Assembly: GCA_019843655.1 (NCBI GenBank)
Contig: JACDQD010000003.1
Span: 28,570,224 to 28,634,223 of the forward strand
Direction of reading: 5' to 3'
Source: Lethocerus indicus
Taxonomy: Eukaryota; Arthropoda; Insecta; Hemiptera; Belostomatidae
DNA: 64,000 nt
This document shows positions 22,098-37,600 of this stretch, piece by piece; the stretch's first letter is position 1, and every line of letters begins with the position of its first letter. The notes beneath the pieces were generated by a model. It searched no databases and was not told the DNA's origin. It was given only the letters and a program-made list of their open reading frames with translations. Both the position numbers and the translations under genes were made by a program.

Positions 22098-24005
22098 AAA
22101 GTGGGGACCCTCGTCATTGCCACAGGCCCCGCCCCCGCACCTCTCGCCACAGTACACAACAATTTAGATTTAGCCGCAAAGAAAACCGACTCGAAGTGAC
22201 CCAAGGGAAGTGATCCTCTTTCAAATTGGCCGTCCCACCAAACATAATACCCGCTTGACAGACCCCAATAACCATACCGGACCTCCACGCTTCGGTAGAA
22301 AGGAGTAGACTACGCCAAGCCTCTGATTTTACAACCGAGATATAATTTTTTTTTATTCAAAATTAACTGACCTCCAAAAGACACTGCCCCATGTCGCCCC
22401 AATAATCTCGTGGGATATAAAGTCGACAAAAAAATATAATAAACTAAAACGTACGGAAGAAGATGTATTTGGGCGTGCCCTAAAATTTCTTAATCCTATT
22501 ATCGTAAAAGCCGTACGCGATAAAGGCGTCTCTTAATTTAAAACTTATTACATTATGTCAATTACATTCGAGTGAGGAAAAATGTAAATAAACTAGAAAC
22601 AATTTGATCGTACGAATAAAGAAATGATATGTATTCTACAAATTCTCTCTTATAATATTATAATAAGAACTGTAAAATTTACCAGACTCGGCTCTACCCC
22701 TCCTGCGGAGTTATTACTGAATTACAACCTCTTTCCCTCTCCAAGGTGGGGAGAAAGCTTCCAGTTTTGTTCAGATAGTTCTCTATTCCAGGAGATAACG
22801 ATAATTAAAACTGGTGGAGTAATAGGACCAGGAGGGAGGGAGAGCGAGAGAGAGAGAATTCGCCAGAACATTTTCCAAATATATATCCGCCCCGAGTTTA
22901 TATCTGTTTCTATTAACTCGGAGCGGAATTTTTAATTAAGCTTATTTTTCCCTGGCCGGGAGGAAAGGGGACAGAACCGAAGACAAACCTAATCCCAAAA
23001 AAGACACTAGGACCGCAGAAATTAACACAATTCCTGAAAATTTTAAGCTGCGTGATATTTCTCCAAAGTTAGTAAGTCATCGTTTTCAACCAGATCCCTA
23101 TCCATATTTTCTGTTTTCAGGTTTTTTAATTCCCATAATGCCTAATGTTGAAACCTCTTCGGATTTTCCTAAATGAATACTTTCCAGCAACTAATAGAGA
23201 TGGTACTATATATAATGCATTTGTAATCAACAACTAGGTCAATCGTTCGGAGTCAATTTTATAAGTCGATGGAGGAAGTATCAGTTTCAATACTTACGTA
23301 AACAGTAAAGTTACATAAATTATATTGTAATTAATTACGGTATTTCATTTGGCAAAAGACCAAATAGCGGACGAAAAATTAAAGTAATCTTAAATGGCGA
23401 TATGACGTTAAACCCGCCCGTATATATTCTCTTCAAGCAATAGATGCAGAAATGAAACAGTGTACTCTGTTGACTCATTTGAAACCTTCCAAGGCTGGAA
23501 TTATTCGATATATCTAACAGTGGAGTGTTATGTACAGGCAAAGGAAGTGCATACATTCATTCCATATGCATGTATACAGCCCGGTGAAAAATGAACATAC
23601 CTTCACCTTGTCCTGGCGCTTCTAGTGTAATGTATACGGATCGATGCCTAAAACAATACTCGTAAAGGAACTGTATAATTTATAAAGCTCTTATTTTCTG
23701 AGGTCTACATAAAACGATTCGGGGATTTAAGAACAAATACTATTGACGTTATCCAACGTCGATTTGAAGGGAAGGCGAGGTAACCTAAGTCGTGAGGTAA
23801 CACGATACGACAGCAATCGCAAATTGCAAGTTTAAGAGATAAAAATTAGCGTGAGACGAAAAAACGAGTTCAGATTTGATGGATATGTTTTCTGACTGAA
23901 AGAGAAATTTATTTAGGACACCAAAGTAAGATATAAGCGCGAGGATCCATCAACGCTGTAGCCGTAAGGCGTCTAAGCAAATTTGTCATACGCAATATGA
24001 AATGT

Positions 24006-24035
24006 CGACCCGCCGCCGGGGATAGAACCTGGGAC
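24006..24035 (-). mobile_element. SINE-like fragment with degenerate B box
   Basis: On the minus strand it reads GTCCCAGGTTCTATCCCCGG then CGGCGGGTCG. GGTTCTATCC is one or two changes from the tRNA B box, and the CCGGC-GCGG continuation resembles the fragment at 39538-39570. No A box is visible upstream, so it would be truncated or decayed. Confidence 0.4.
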
Positions 24036-24454
24036 TTTTTATTTCTTGGAGGAATAGATTTTGGCAATCTTTGCGTGGCAGGAAAGAGAACAGTAAGGAG
24101 CGATTTACTGATGATGCCAAACGCTTTTCCGATATGATTATTTCATCGTAATTTCGAGAGATAATCGAAATCACAATACTAAATAGCATTAACGCATACG
24201 TTTAACATTTTTACATAGTATTACAAGTCTGTGATAAACACGCTAAAACTATTATTGACCCGATATTTGATTAAACAATAAACCCTTCCCCCACCACGTT
24301 CATTATCAGTGCAGTGATTCTATCTTTTGGAAACATTTAATCCTCCGTATCGGTATAATTGGTACAATAGCGAACTGAAAATAATATTGGGCGGGAAGTA
24401 CAAAAGAGAACACAGAGGACAGCCGCTTTAACCCCCTTAGATGAACTATAACCG

Positions 24455-24464
24455 CCCCCCCCCC
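24455..24464. repeat. C run (10 bases)
   Basis: Ten C on the plus strand. Confidence 0.9.
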
Positions 24465-25485
24465 GCCTCAAACGCAAACAACCGAGTTTATACTCCGAAC
24501 CGGGACTATCGTTTGCAAACCCGGCCAATATTAATCGGACCGTTATTAAAGTCTAACGCCGGATATTAGTGTATATACAGACAAACTCCAACAATACAAC
24601 CCCGTAATCCGGTCTTATGTCAAGAGTACTGAACAGAAAAAAATTGACTAGACTGTACATGTAGTAGACTTGTATTGCTGAATATATTACGTGGGGGTGA
24701 TCTTCTTGACAGAGAACATATTTGGCTATAGAATTTATATTCTTTGTAGCACATGGATAGGAGCGTTTTGGACTCGTTTTGAATACTCAGAAGAAAAAGG
24801 GCTTTCTATCCCATTATTTCAATATTGTACTTCAAAGATTGAAACTGTCTGCGTGCTCCGCGAAATCTAAGTATCTGGAACGGTGCAAAAACAAAAACAA
24901 AAATTGCGGGTAAGTAAAGCCGGAATACAGATGGAACATTTGCCTAAGAACGTTTAAATATTCAGAGGACGGGTGGAAAGAGAAGTGAGGCCCTCGGACC
25001 AGACAGGAAATGAAACCAAATTAAGAACCCGAGAGCCTCTAAGCCGTCGAGCAACCGTGAATTCTGTCCGAGGGGTTAAGAATTTCCCAATTTTCCGCCG
25101 CGATGAGTTCCAACTGCCGCCCGATATATTTCCTACCAGGCCGCCAGGCATAGTTTACTCCTGCGGATTAATGCTCGGGGATTATTTTCAAGGGGGAACA
25201 AAACTCAACTCGGATATTACTTTGAACTTTGTTCAAGTGAAAGCAAGAAGAGAGAAGTTTGTCAGAACGGAGCAGCTGATAATTACAGAAAAAAAGGATG
25301 GCGGGAATGTGGATGTGAATTTCTAAAAAGGCCGGGTGACCAGTAAGTTTAATGAAATTAAATATTCCCCAATAAATAAAAGGAAACCAACAAAAATTTA
25401 ACACAACTCTGCAGACTTTCATAGAAGGCCATTTTATATTTATATTATATATTTTTCAAACGGTATGTTTTTGGTAGGACGCAAA

Positions 25486-25519
25486 GAGTTATATTATAAC
25501 TCCTGAGTTATATTATAAC
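25486..25519. repeat. Two tandem copies of a palindromic 15-mer
   Basis: GAGTTATATTATAAC occurs at 25486-25500 and 25505-25519, period 19. Each copy contains the palindrome GTTATA-T-TATAAC. Confidence 0.8.
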
Positions 25520-28500
25520 AATTCTTGTTATAAAATAATTATAATATAAAATGTAATAAAATGTGTAATTCTTCTCCACTGTAATTTTACAAATGTGCAA
25601 AATAAATTCTCTCAGCTTGCAATAAATGCTCGCTGTTAATTTACTTTGGGCGCACAGGAAATCATACAACTTGTCCCGTAAACCATTTACAATGTACCAA
25701 GGATAGGATAAACCTCCGTATAAAAGACCGGTTGAGGCAAAGCGGACTAGTCCCTTTCATTAAATAGCAACGCCGAATTAGCAATCCAAATTGAATTCAA
25801 ACTTTCCTACATTTTAGCAAGAAGTTCGCAGTTGCTAAGTATTTGGTGCAGACGGTTCGGGCGCGTACACTGAAATCTACAACGAACGAATTTAAAATAA
25901 GTTAATGTCATCGATTTGTCAGTAGTAGGTCTAGCAGACGATTTTTACACAAATAGAAAATTGCACATATGATTTATTATACTACTACTATTTTATATAA
26001 TTAAATGCACCACGAATTGAAAACTATTTTGGTAAAATATTTTTCAATAAAGCAATATATAAACATATCTCTACAGAGATGTATCTTTAGAGATCCGTTC
26101 GATCAGGAATTTCAGAAAAGCAAGTGGAACGATACATAATACGTCCGATAAAAAAGAAATCCGGATTTGAGCGAAAGTGGGACAGACATAAGGGTGACTG
26201 GCGCCTTCACCTGCTTCCGAAGCATTAATTTCCACGTTCCTTTAGAAGGAGGTTAATGGCGTCTCGCCCAGGTCACCGAGTGAACCGTCCGGCGAAGCGA
26301 CATCGATGATTTACCGTATTTTATAAATTGTAGGAAAGAAAATTGCGCCGATACAACGACAAAGGGAGGAGAAATGTGGACGCCGTTTTGTACTAGGGAA
26401 TTTGTCCGAAGATAAATGTCCGGGGAGGGGGTCTGCCCCCGCCGCCGTTTTGGAATACGACCAACACTTATCATCGGCGTCCGGCTCATAAACGATGATG
26501 GATACTCAGCAACCCCGTCCTCCGCTTACAAAACTCAGAATGTTTTTTCACGCAAAGAATAGGGCCGGCCGGATTCTTCGCATTCAGTCACACTCAAACA
26601 TCTCCAATGATTATTATTATCAAACGTCAATAATTGTCGCGTTCTAACAAGGGAGGGACGTTGAGTTCGTTGAAATTGGGTTCGGGCAGCTTTGCCTGAC
26701 TGGAAGGCCTCTACGGAAAACTGAATGCGGGCACTTTTAAATAATCTAACGGCCTCAAATTGCGTGTATTTTCCTGTTTGAAAGAGCGAGGGAAAGGCCG
26801 ATATTGTTTTAATAGCGGTTAGAACATGTGGCGGTGACGGGAAGGGGCAGATGTTGGCCATATGACGCGGCGTGCGGGGACATCTGGAGCCGGCTCCCCA
26901 TTTACAATTTAGACCTGGGAGGGGGCCCCGGTTCCCGCCCTTTTTTTCCTTCTAAACAAGGCCCACTTTTTTATATGTGCCCTAGACCAAAGTAGCCTAC
27001 CCCCTCCCGAGGACTACTCTGGAACTTTTCAGGTAGTACCTTCACTACAATAAGTACCATAACTCCATCCCATAGTTCCATAAAGCAGAAGCCTCTACAG
27101 TTGTAGTAACACCGTGACTGTTGAAATAACACTAAGATTCAACGTATAAAGTCGTATTCGTGACGATGAAATGTATCTATCGTATTTAAAACAATTTTGC
27201 AGGGGACCAAACGAGGGTTTCAAATATAAGTGATATACTGCAATAGTTGCGCAAGTCGCTGGCTGAGGAGCATCCTGTCAGGACGACGGCCATCGTTAAA
27301 TGTTACCCCACTCCTCAAAAATAGTTTTGATACTTAAACTAAATTTAAGTTTTAATGCAATTGTACATTTTCATAAAAGGGACTTATCCAGTAAGCGGAA
27401 ATAACGAATCGATGAAGTATTTTCTACAGGAAGAAAAAGCCGAATGGGTTTTCATTTAATATAAATGACGTTTTATTACGAAATTATACGTACGTTTCCT
27501 TGGGTCGCCTTTGGGCCACGCGAATCATTTTACATCACAAATTTCCCTCAATAAATTCTCCTATACTTAAGAGACCTTTATTCACTTAGCAGGGTTGTAC
27601 CAGCTGTGATAATTATTCTTCAGAAAAATAATAAAATATCGCTCGACTACGGGGAAGGTTAAGTTTCCTTGTAAACTTCCTTCACTAGTCGATGTTATCA
27701 GTAAAATTCTGCTAATCTACTCATTGCAGTATAGAGTTGAGCTCCTTTCAAAATAATTTACTTGTTACAGGACAAAAATACCGCAAAAAATATCACGCGA
27801 CTCGGCAGTACCAACTGTGCCAATTAATATTTATCAGGAACGATAAAATGACCTGCTTGGAATACGCACATTTCAAAATATGTCGCGAGGTCGTGTAACA
27901 AACTCGCTGCCAGGCCAGTGTTGAATGTCAACCGGTAATCCCTCCCCACTAATTGGGTAGAAATATTTTGTTAACTGAGCCAACAGCGTACAGAGAAAGA
28001 GCGACACTGCTGCGTTATGTTAATTTTGGGCCGGGTATAACGTGAAAGACAAACAGATGTCTGCCGCCGCTACCGAGGAAACTAACCAGAGACCCGGGGC
28101 GCGCCCAAACGAACACAACAAATACAAATTCACCGCCCCGCCCCAACCGGTTATTTATTTTTCGAGCCAATCAACGAGTAAATAGCACCAACGGCAACTC
28201 TTAAACCAGACCACGGCTGGATCCTCATTAGACAGCGGTCCGACGCCTACCGCAAATATGTGAAAACATGGTATTAAAAAAAATTAAGCATCATTAGATC
28301 ATTATTAATTTTTAAGAAGATATTCGAAATGACCGAAAAATGAATTGGTGCCCCGCGGGGTATTGAAAAAAGTACCAATCATTCTGATACAGGCTACGCC
28401 CTATTTAATAATCAACTGTTCTGGAGATTTACTGCGAGCGGATTTCACCGTAGTAATCGTGTGCGCTAAAGGAATATCAATTTTTTATTCTAACTGTCTT

Positions 28501-28601
28501 AGATCCCAAATGCTAAACACAATACTAGAACCAGCACGTAAAAAATGGAATTGTAGCAAGGCACAAAGGGCTTCGTTTTATTCAATTAGAATAATAGGCC
28601 A

Positions 28602-28609
28602 TGACGTCA
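28602..28609. promoter_or_regulatory. CRE octamer TGACGTCA
   Basis: A perfect CREB/ATF palindrome. Another lies at 1688-1695 inside the first hAT-like element. About one such octamer per 64 kb is expected by chance, so this is weak. Confidence 0.2.
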
Positions 28610-31600
28610 GTTGACCTGCACTGAATTAATCTAAATTAGCCCATTTAATCGTTATTGGATCCATAGAACCAGAATTCCCATGTAATTATAGTGGATCAAT
28701 AGAGTAGGAATAAGAAAAAGATGCTACTTCGGCAGAAAACAACTGTGTATATATATATTTCACTTTCCTTTCCCACACTGTGAAGCTCAAACGACACCAA
28801 CATTAAGGGAGGGACGGCGGGGAAGGACGGGTAGAGGACTAACTCCCAGCAATGAACGATGACGCATACGAGAGGAGACTAAAGAAGTGTCGCCTCGACT
28901 GGCACTAACGAATTGGATCTAAGGGAACAGGCGGATAACGACAAAAAAGTAGCATAAAAAGAGCTGTGGAAAAGAGAAGGATAGTGATAGTGACAGGGGG
29001 TGGGGGGGAGCAATTGAAGAAATTAATACAGCCCCGGCCAAGGCTGGCCAACGAAACCACACTAAGATACCCACCCACACCCCATCTTCCTTTCTTACCA
29101 ACCATCAGGCATTTTTCAGCATTTTCCAACGCACACGTAACAGCGCCTCCCCCTTACCCATCTAACACTTGAAATCATGTAAATAGGATCATGTAAGAGA
29201 GACAAGGGATGATGCCTTAACTACAAAAACAGAACGGCTAAACAGAGTCAGAAAAACGTCCTGATTACTGCAAAAACGATTTAATTCCGAACAAAATTAC
29301 AAACATCCCCTTTTATTTCTTGAGTGTGGCAGACATGTTCCTAATCCCCTATTTTGTCGGGATATATATTAAGAGAAACATCATATTAAACTTATCACGT
29401 GCGGTACTCCCCATTTGGTCACTCTTACCAATAGGCGTATGTGCTACGGATAATAAAATAGCTATGCTGCCTGGTTCGTCAGTGGTAAACATACTGGTGA
29501 AATGACACAAACATTACAATGCATGCACCGTACGTAATCATCCCCTACCTTTAAATTCTCTCCATTCTAACATGAATGAACATTTGTGTCCTATAATCTC
29601 CTGGATACATCGTACACGCGTTGTATGAACGGGCCATACCGCTTTCAACTATAACACCCCGTTAATTATCAATTGTCCTCCTATTTTAGGGACTTTATTT
29701 TCGTAACATACCGGTAATTCGTTGTCACGTAAGTAATTGATTGACATCTATTCGTCAAGTACGGGTAAGGAAAAGTATATGGTCACGAAGAGAACGCTGA
29801 GAGTTATATATAGAAAATAATTAATTATTCGCGAAAAGTGATTAAGAAAAGATAAATTACCGTACACAATGTACGTTGAAGTGTTGAGTTTCCGGCACGG
29901 ACAGGATATTGATTTTGGCAATTCTAAAAAAATCAGAATTGTTCCCAGAAGGGTTGTAGATAATAGGGATGCGGTACAAGTTGTAGTAGTGTAGGGCCCC
30001 GGAGAGGCGGTGGCCCATTAATCACGGGCCCCGAGGGCCACCTGGCTCCTTCCCGGGGGTACAACACACCCTGTCGGTCAAAAAGCTCTAATACATTTCG
30101 ACCCCCGCCACCGGATATTAGCCTGTTATTTTACCTGGAAATAAAATTTCCCCTTAACCGTCCGCCAGTAGTGCTATATTGATCGAAACTATGGTATTCC
30201 AAAACCTTTCATCAGTACCTGATCAGACAGAGATCTCTATGTGAAGGAAAGCGAACAATATCATGTTAGATAAACGACGGAGACAAGAACAAGGGAGATC
30301 ACCCCCCTCAAGACAAGGAAGGAGTTACTCACTGCAGCATTACGATAGTGTGTATGTAATAATGTGATACATCTATATCTATATATAATATAAAATAAGC
30401 GCATGAAACTTAGAGAACAACCCACAAAAAAATCTTCCCCAACTTGTAGTAGTCATTAGCCCCAACATACATTAAAATGAAAGTCTTACTCGCAAAATGA
30501 AAAACCCAGGATTTTCAACAATTATTCTTGTCTGCCTCCTCGCTAGGGATTAGGAATGGACGGGATGGATTCCCCGCGTGGTAAAATAACGTTGTGACGT
30601 ACGCTGACAAATGGCGCCGCGTCCACCTAAATAATTACGCGACGATCCCATTCCCCCGCCTCCATCCTTGTCCCGTTTCCTTTCATTATTATTTCCCCTT
30701 TCCATCCCCTTTTTGGCCTAACTCTAACGGCCTAAAAAACCACTATAATATCATTACTTCGCGAACATAAAGACGTTGATATGAACAGTATGATAAATTA
30801 ATCATGGCGCTCTGCTTCTTGATATACGATACTAAACGTAGAAATGACGAAGGAAAAAATTTGGTTTATGTTTTTTGGGTAATAAGAGTTATTTTGACTA
30901 CCTCGTGTTTGAAACATTAGTATAAGTCTATTTATAAATATATGAGTTTCAGTCGTTGCAATCGTTTATGCCACCATGGAAAGTAATTTCTAATTTTTAT
31001 ATATATTCCAGAGGAAATTCTTTAAAGAAAATACATTTTCCGTTTTTTCTTCCTCCTGCCTGCATTAGTAAGTCCAGATACGTACTGCAGTAAAGTTCAA
31101 TAGAGCGTCACCCCCATATTTCAGAGGGCGGCCAACTTAATCCTTTAGCCCAACAGATTAAACTTTAAACTTTGATTAAAGCTCGCCCCCGCCGACAGCA
31201 CCACCCGAATCTATTCTCGGTCTAAAATGCATTGTTGTCCCACCTATACCTGTCCACACAAAAGCCTCCGTAACTCATTAATAATAATTACTATGTCTTT
31301 GAAAGGAAAAAACAGCCCTTTGCATTCTTATGGGTCCAAAGGATGAAGTATATACTTAGCCCATTATTAACAAGGACCTCCAATTTTTGCTTTACTTCTG
31401 CACTACTCTGCCCAATAAGGGAATCATTGCAGTAGGTGAAAACTAACGAAAGTTCCTGTTTCATCAACGTCAATAATGTTGACAAGAAGGCTTTGAAAAG
31501 AATTCATATAAAACTGTGCACACGCACACAACTTTCAGAAAATACGAGTAATTCAAGAAGGTAAAAATGTTTGAACTTCTTCTTTAGTTTTAAATATTAC

Positions 31601-34600
31601 TTATTACAATAAACCTGTTATTATTCAATAGTCCATTCAAGTCAACAGAACTCTTACGTGTTTATTTTATACTTATACAACTACAGGGGCCGCAAGAATA
31701 TACACTTTCTTTTACATATGCTTTATGTAAAATTAAAAATATTCATAATCCTTTGGAATTAAAAATAATAGTCAAAATCGCCTACGAATAATTTTGCTCA
31801 GCATACATTTTTGAACTCGTCAGTACAAAATTAACAATTTGATGTGGGTGACAGGAATAGATATAATCAATAAAGTAGTCTCAAATGTAATGTATACAAT
31901 TAATGTAGTTTATAATTCCGTTTAATCGAATTATTTATAACGTTCAGACAATGAGGCGACATAACACAGAATCGGGGAGCTAAAAAAGATTACAAGGGAA
32001 AAAAATTCGATACAGAAGAAAACGAGCATTTAGTGGGGAAGAAACGAAGAACAAAGTCGATCAAAATACTCCGCTTTTAGAATGAGCCCTCTCTGCTGTT
32101 GCGTCATTCGACTGAAAACCCGACACCAGTTGAATATAAACCCAACACAACAGCTGGAAATACCACTAATTCGGGCCTTCTAGAGTTACGTAAATGCAGA
32201 ACACCCACTTTTCTTAATTTTAATGAATTTAAAAATTACCAAACAATTATCAGCTTTAAAAAGAACTTGCCCTTTCGAAATTACTAAGCGGAGGGGTAGA
32301 TGGTTACATATTCTCAATATTCCTTTCTTTTATGGAACAATAATTCACTATGGTTGATGAGAAAAGGGGACCAAAGTACGAACATAATAGTAGATGTCAT
32401 GTGGGGTCAATGACCCAACACTTGTGTTATGGTCCGATGATGATTCTTTTTTTAATTGATTACGATTAACATTCGTTAGAATGTTTTTAAAAATGGGCCG
32501 TACGCAATTTATATACCGTATTCAAATGACTTCCCAATTAGTCCCGTCAATTAATTCACCGCTGATTTGTTATTCTACCGGTTGTTCCAAATATCGATTC
32601 ATTTGTAATTTACCCGCCCGAGACGCGGGTTCTTCTCGCTTTTAAAAAAAATAAAAATATCAAAAATGTCCATGATATTTATTTCATGACGCATGACGAG
32701 TTTTTAAAACCGGTTTCGGACGGATATTCGACGGATACTCGACTCCGCCTTTATAAACCGCAGGGTTTAAAATTGGCAAAGTTCTCCAAGGGAAATTGGG
32801 AACATTCAAATTTTATAGCGTCGATTTGGAAGGTGGAAGCGATCAGGCCGACGAGAGACACCTCTGACCTCGGAACAATATTGGTCGGCCCGCAATGCAT
32901 CACCACAACCGACGTCTGGGACGCAATCGTACATCAGGGATTAATTTCCTGCGATGGACGGTGACATCGTGCAAATGGCCAGATTTTGTGCCGATAGCCT
33001 ATAACTACGCGAGCCTCTGTCTGCTGTCGCAGCGGAATTAATGGCGTTTCCAGTCCGAACGGGCGCAGACGATTCGCGCCAGCAATTCTAAGCGTTTTTA
33101 ACAGACCTCCTGGGAGAACTTGATTTATATAATGCACGAATCACTCCCTTAAGCCGCAATAAACTGTGTTATAAACCAAGCTTAATCCTGCAATTTTTAT
33201 TGTATGTCAAAATATTTTTCCTTAATTGAAATCCCATTCATAACGAAGATGTAAAAAGGGAATATTATGAAGTTCAATGTGTGTTAAATTGTCGCGAATT
33301 AGATACATTAGAGAACAACATTTGACCTGAACAATTTACAATTGGTTTAAATAATTATAAAATATTATTACTGTACTGCTCGTCTCTAATAGGCAAGGTT
33401 TTACCAATTGATTGTGACAAAACTTGGACACGCAAGTTCTATAACTGAAATGTGTATATTTCCGCAGAGAACGGGATGTATTATATGTGATGAATATGGC
33501 ATGTAACTGCTGCTTAACAGGAAAAATCGGAAACCTATTTGGAAATAGACATTCTGATAATGCCCTAATCCGGCTGAAAGGGCAATAAAACGATTAGACG
33601 TGGGCTCATCAACTAGCAAACCTTCCCACCTTATTAAAGAACGTTCTGAAATTTAACTGAAGCTTTCCCAAAGAAAGTCTATAAGCAGTCGAACGCTCAA
33701 AGAAAATTCTCGTGTAACACAGTTAGTGTTTACAGCCGGCTGACTACACCAGCTAAAAGCTTCTGGGTGTGGGGAAAAAGAAAAACAAAATCGCTCGTAA
33801 ACCCTCGGGGATTTCCTGTTTAAAATTGACTAGAAGACACTGCTAGAATCGGATTTTTTTCTTATTCCTTCACTTTTTGGCTTTTATCGCCCCGAGTCAG
33901 TTCCTGGCATAAATAAAGTTCGGGGCCCGGCAGACATAACATAAACCCTTTTTATTCGTCCGATCTAGTAAACGCCGACGAGAGGGGAACGCGTGTATTT
34001 TAAAACTGAGCGCAACACAACCGGGTCAAACACTCAATATCGAACACAACACAGATCTCTCCCCACCTTCAAGTGCTATCCTGCATGCACTATTTTCGGA
34101 GAAATTGCACGCGCACTATTCCTTCGGTGCAAAATGTTACAGTGCAGATAGGATACTTCATCGGTAGGCGACATGGAGTAGCTTGATTGATAGTTTTAAG
34201 CTAGAACTAAAGGTATATTATAAATCGTGATAACTGCGTTGATATCACAATTTCGAAAAATACATTAAATTATAAAATTTTATTTTTAAAGTTAGCGTGT
34301 CGCTAGGCACGGAAGAATAATATTCTTCGGGGCCGGACAAAAGTCCGGGGTTTGTCCTACAGAATTCAGATTACACGGGACGTTTAATAAGGGAGGGAAT
34401 TAATGGATTCACGGTTGAATCAACAATAATGGCGCTACACAGTGTGGCGGCGGCGACTCAATCGTAAACTGTTGGAATGGGGTGTGAGAGAGAGAGGGAG
34501 ACAGCCCACCCGACCACCGGAGCTGGCTATAAATCTACAAGAAACACACACTTCCCTCCTTCCGACTGGTCGTCTTCCATATTCATTCCGAGGGCCACCC

Positions 34601-37600
34601 TCTATTTACATTTGAAAGATATTGCTTTCGCCCGGCTCCCTCGTTGTTAATTACAGCGGCCCGATGGGCCGGCGGAGACGTCTTTCCGATGTTTCAGCTC
34701 AAGAGAAACGACTCAGGAAGGTATGAAAACGGAAGTCCAATATACCTTCGGACCGTTTAAATCCCCGGCTAGTAGAAGGCGGACAGAACTGCCACGGCGG
34801 TAAAATGAAGGCGGGGTGGGAGTTAAATACACAATAAAGAGAACAAAGAATATGACGTAAGAAAAATAAGCTCAAGGGATGAAACATCCATATTTTCAAT
34901 AGGAAATTTCGTACTAATTAATATAGAATCCATAAAAGTCAGACCATAAATTGTTTTGACTAGTTATGTTTTCGTCGTTGAGTTTTATGCCCGTTCTATT
35001 CTGTTGATTATTTGTGCAACAGTTTTTTGGGACAGACGTGTTCTATTTTTCTATTTACATTACTTTTGGAGTTCAACATCGTATTTTGAACTTGTAGTAT
35101 CTAATCCTAGTGATTTCTTTGAACTTGACTCTGAGTTAGTATTAGTGTACTCTGTTTAGCGTAAGATTGGTGAGAGGTGTGAGGGATGGCGGGGAGGGGT
35201 GGTGTTGCGGCTGTGGGGCTATGCGGTACTACCGACCCCCACCACAACACACTCTAAACCCCCAACCAATAATAAAACTCCAGCTTCCCCTAGACAGTCC
35301 ACCTACTCCTCTCGATTTCCAGAGGGGCGGTTTTCGAACTAAACCAAAACCTACCGACTGACCGGCTATGTCTCATATGTGACAATAACTACATCTATTA
35401 CAAGGTATCGTTGAAACAGGGTATCCTTTCTTACCATTTTTTTTCCAGATACTGACCCAAGAAACCCAAAAATAATTACAAAACTGATGTGTAATAACAT
35501 AAATCTTACGGTATATTGCTATATAAACCTGCTCTGCTTAATAAATATTAATTGTTTCATTTTAGACCTAGAATTCTTACTATATTACTAATGTATATAC
35601 ATAACGCAATATTCTTCTAAATATACCATAAATAATACGAATATTACATCATCCATGTAATACGTAACATCACATCATCGATCCGTGCCACAGGTTTTTC
35701 GTCCCCAATTCTTTAGCGAAACGTAAACGACGATTTAAAACCTGATTGTAGGTGAGGAGTATTCTTGTGATACCAGACCATCCGAAGGTTCTGTTCAAAT
35801 ACAACCCGGCGGCTGCTTCTTTACGGGTTCTTAATGAACAGCGATAGTTAAAAAAAAAACAGCACGCCAAACAGAATGGAATGAATACAAATAAAAAAGA
35901 AAACATCTGCCTGACGCATAAAAGAAAAGTCAAACGGAACGCCGCTTTCCAATTTTTAATACAAGAACTATAGGTTCGGTGAGACAAAAGCCGAACAGGA
36001 ATATTAAAAAAAAGAGGCGAAAACGATATAAAAAAGTACGAATCCTCTGTTTCCGAACTTATCGGAGGCAGAAAGGAAAAAAGAATGATATACAGGAAAC
36101 TAGAAACAATGGTGCTCCGTGAAAGATACAGCCGACGGCGTTATTTTGCAGGGGTGGACGTTTATTAAGAATGGAAAATTTTCCGCCTCCTAATTTCCCA
36201 ATTGGGGAAAAAAAAATTGGAATTATAATTGCAACTACAGGCGAGAGTAGTCCCAACTATTGAACATTTCTCCCTTTTCTCCCAGTTTCCTCTTTTTAAT
36301 AACAAACTTTATTCCACAGAGGTAGCTTGCTATACACCAATGTAAATATTGAGTTTTAGCACATTCTTAAGAGATTTGTTATTATGAAAGCTTGCATTAT
36401 AACTGAGTGTTTTAACAGTAAATAAGAATAATTGTACATGCATACATATTCTTGCAAACGTTTCCAGGACACACAGAAATACATGTTAACGGATAAATAC
36501 GCTTACAAGCTTGGCCCTAAATTGTCAGGGCTTCCAATCCACCGGAAAATGACAAATTGTGTCGGTAATTCCACGTCGGCATAAAGGTAAGATCAGGCCC
36601 CATTCTAAATATTGAAGATCGTTGAATGGGCGCTGTTTACTTGCTTTGAAAGGACAATTCATTTTCGGGCACAGTTTCCGTTTTCAGTTTCAAGTTTCAC
36701 GTCCTCCGCAATTTTTGTTTCCACCGGCGTTTGCATTTCGAAATGAGATAGCAGGTTCAAAAAAAAAACGACGAGCTATCCCTCAGGTTTTTGTTAGGGG
36801 TTAAAAGAAGCGAAAATAGCGACGGTCGTGAAGGGTCGGTCACCGCGACACTCCCCTTTCCCTTCTTTCTCACTTTCAGGACAAAATGTCCTACCATTGA
36901 ACTCATTCCATTCTTTAACTGAAACGCGGGTGCGATACACGGCATACAAAGTCTACTAATTTACCTACAAATACCAATAAATTGTTTCTGCGGTAACCCC
37001 AACCAGGATTCAGATTAACGTTGATTTATTATATCAGCCACTACTTATGCCATACGATACTACAATGGATGGATGCTACATTACCGTGGAGTCTTGTAGT
37101 CTACAGAACATTACCGCCTGCGTCAAAACATAAATCAGCCATTGCTTACCTGAAACAAGAACAAGAAAATATAGCGCCATTTCAATCAAATACAAAAATT
37201 AAAAAGTTTAAAATAATGAAACAAGTTAATTCATTCACTCCATTAATGGAGTATTTAATCAATTTATATCCTTATCAATCCCAGATTTTTTTCTATTACT
37301 ATAAAGTGTTAATATGTTCGCTACGTAAATAAATATTCGACATGTGTATAGAGCCGGTACGAGCCGGATCAAATCCCCGTTTCTATTTTTCCAGATTCGA
37401 ATATAGTTTTTGAAGTTCATCGAAGTTTAACGAAAATACCAAAACAACTTCAAAATTACTGATGCTTGGATTCGCAAGGAAAACTGGGGTTGAAACTTCA
37501 AATGGCGGTAAGTGCAGGGGACGCGGCGCATAAAGTCCTCCCTCCCGGGGTGCTTTTTAGGGGTGGTGATGCGGCCGTCTAAGAGAAAAAAGGGAAGATC

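Larger units (their letters stand above)
18592..30000. other. Upstream intron or 5' flank, first part; no exon recognised
   Basis: The stretch follows the acceptor of the 355-nt exon. It holds a dispersed-repeat copy at 19426-19470, a SINE-like fragment at 24006-24035, C runs at 22086-22097 and 24455-24464, a tandem palindromic repeat at 25486-25519 and a perfect CRE octamer TGACGTCA at 28602-28609. GC-rich patches lie near 18900-19100, 22000-22300, 26500-26950 and 28000-28250. I found no coding exon or promoter I could defend. Confidence 0.6.
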
